Positions 5,324-6,222 of a DNA stretch of 6,222 nucleotides are shown in pieces. The stretch is from assembly GCA_017446645.1 (NCBI GenBank), contig JAFSQO010000010.1, forward strand, positions 1 to 6,222. Direction: 5' to 3'. The position numbers were made by a program, and so were the translations under genes. Under the pieces are notes generated by a model. It saw only the letters and a program-made list of their open reading frames with translations. It was not told where the DNA came from and searched no databases. This stretch comes from Synergistaceae bacterium (GTDB lineage Bacteria > Synergistota > Synergistia > Synergistales > Aminobacteriaceae). Numbering within the stretch: the first letter of the stretch is position 1; each line of letters begins with the position of its first letter.

Positions 5324-6222
5324 TGATTAATATTAAAAGATTCTTGATTATTGACGGGCACGGTTTAGCTCACAGGGGATTTAATGCCCTTAACAAAGCC
5401 AGATTAACCGCGCCGGACGGTACACCTACGACTATGATTGTAGGATTTATGAACATGTTTTTCAAGGTTCAGGACGAATTAAGACCTGACGTTAATGTTA
5501 TAGTCTTCGATGCCAGGGGAAAGACCTTCAGGCATGAGTTACTCGAAGGCTACAAGAAAGACCGCAAGGCTTTGGACGATGATTTGAGAATTCAGCTGCC
5601 AATTTTGCGGGAGTTATTGGGCTATCTGGGCTGCAACGTCATTATCCGTGAAGGAGTCGAGGCTGACGATACTGCTGCATCGTTTGCAAGACTGGCTCAG
5701 GGTGAAGGCCATGAGGTCATACTGCTCTCGTCCGATAAAGATTTTTTTCAGCTAATAGGCTCAGGGATAAAAATGATGCGTCCGATTAAAAACGGGGTAT
5801 CAGCTGCAGAAGTCTATGATGTCAAGGCTTTCGTTGAGGAGTACGGTTTCAGGCCGCAATTAATGGCTGATTATCTTGCAATAGTCGGCGACAGGTCAGA
5901 TAACGTACAGGGCATACCTGGAATCGGGCCGGTAGGTGCAAGGAATTTAGTCGCAGAATATGGTTCTATCGAAAACATTTTTGCGTCACTCGACAAGCTG
6001 AAAAAGGGTACACGCGCTAAACTCGAAGCTCACGGATTAGAGCAGGCTTTGTGGATCCGCGACAAGATAATAAAATTCAAAGAGGACATTTTTGCAGGGG
6101 ATTCAGACTTTCTCAATCAATGCATAAATCGTGAACCTGACTTGCAGAAAGCAGAGGAGTTAGCAGCACATCTCGGTCTTTTCAGGGTATTGAAGCGTCT
6201 GGGCAGCAACAGAGAAATCGAA
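5323..6222 (+). CDS. polA: DNA polymerase I, N-terminal 5'-3' exonuclease domain (partial)
   Basis: An open frame of 300 codons runs off the right edge without a stop. It encodes the flap/5'-3' exonuclease domain that removes RNA primers and damaged DNA in front of DNA polymerase I. Visible motifs include FLIIDGHGLAHRGF near the start (catalytic Asp in IIDG), TPTTMIVGFMNMFFK, VFDARGKTFRHELLEGYK, EGVEADDTAASFA with the metal-binding Glu/Asp cluster, LLSSDKDFFQLI, and the helix-hairpin-helix region GDRSDNVQGIPGIGPVGARNL. The window ends just where the exonuclease domain normally ends, so the polymerase part is expected but unseen; a stand-alone exonuclease cannot be excluded. GTG at 5323 is the only standard start near the conserved beginning and adds only MIN before IKRFLIIDG. 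ATT at 5332 is the alternative with a better-spaced ribosome site. It is divergent from the ADP-ribosylation operon and probably independent of it. Confidence 0.88.
   Translation, partial: MINIKRFLIIDGHGLAHRGFNALNKARLTAPDGTPTTMIVGFMNMFFKVQDELRPDVNVIVFDARGKTFRHELLEGYKKDRKALDDDLRIQLPILRELLGYLGCNVIIREGVEADDTAASFARLAQGEGHEVILLSSDKDFFQLIGSGIKMMRPIKNGVSAAEVYDVKAFVEEYGFRPQLMADYLAIVGDRSDNVQGIPGIGPVGARNLVAEYGSIENIFASLDKLKKGTRAKLEAHGLEQALWIRDKIIKFKEDIFAGDSDFLNQCINREPDLQKAEELAAHLGLFRVLKRLGSNREIE

Overview
The window appears to come from an anaerobic, probably host-associated bacterium with a moderate-to-low GC genome. The DNA polymerase I N-terminus (DGHGLAHRGF, LTAPDGTPT) and the mix of genes recall Synergistetes or a clostridium-like lineage. 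This is an impression from reading only and has low confidence. There are six protein genes: five on the minus strand, and one on the plus strand at the right end. No RNA genes, insertion sequences, CRISPR arrays or phage genes were seen.

Left part (1-2650, minus strand) is a ferrous/ferric iron uptake operon. It is read in the order FTR1-family permease (2527-1142), P19/Tp34-type periplasmic iron-binding protein (1063-473), then a multi-membrane-span protein cut by the window edge (from about 386 to 1). The order permease, P19, membrane protein matches the P19 iron system of Campylobacter (Cj1658-Cj1660), so the partial gene is probably the COG4393/DUF2318-like member. A good sigma-70-type promoter lies just upstream of the permease, and an intrinsic terminator or attenuator separates P19 from the third gene.

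Middle part (2652-5271, minus strand) is a very tight three-gene operon with 4-nt stop/start overlaps at both junctions. It holds a zinc-containing macrodomain (ADP-ribosyl hydrolase, 5271-4507), a class M sirtuin SirTM (4510-3659, a predicted ADP-ribosyl transferase with Gln in place of the catalytic His), and a Schlafen/AlbA_2-like plus HATPase_c_4-like protein (3662-2652). The macrodomain-SirTM pair is the known writer/eraser module for protein ADP-ribosylation. The usual extended partners, the lipoyl carrier GcvH-L and lipoate ligase LplA2, are absent, and the AlbA_2/HATPase protein sits in their place. This is the most interesting feature of the window. A perfect 3 x 12-bp tandem repeat sits exactly on the macrodomain/SirTM junction.

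Right part (5323-6222, plus strand) is the N-terminal 300 codons of a 5'-3' exonuclease domain, most likely DNA polymerase I. It is divergent from the macrodomain gene across a 51-bp AT-rich spacer with overlapping -10-like elements. Two genes (the left membrane protein and polA) have starts that do not fit ATG with a normally spaced Shine-Dalgarno site. Both look more like ATA/ATT starts, or in the first case an A-tract slip.
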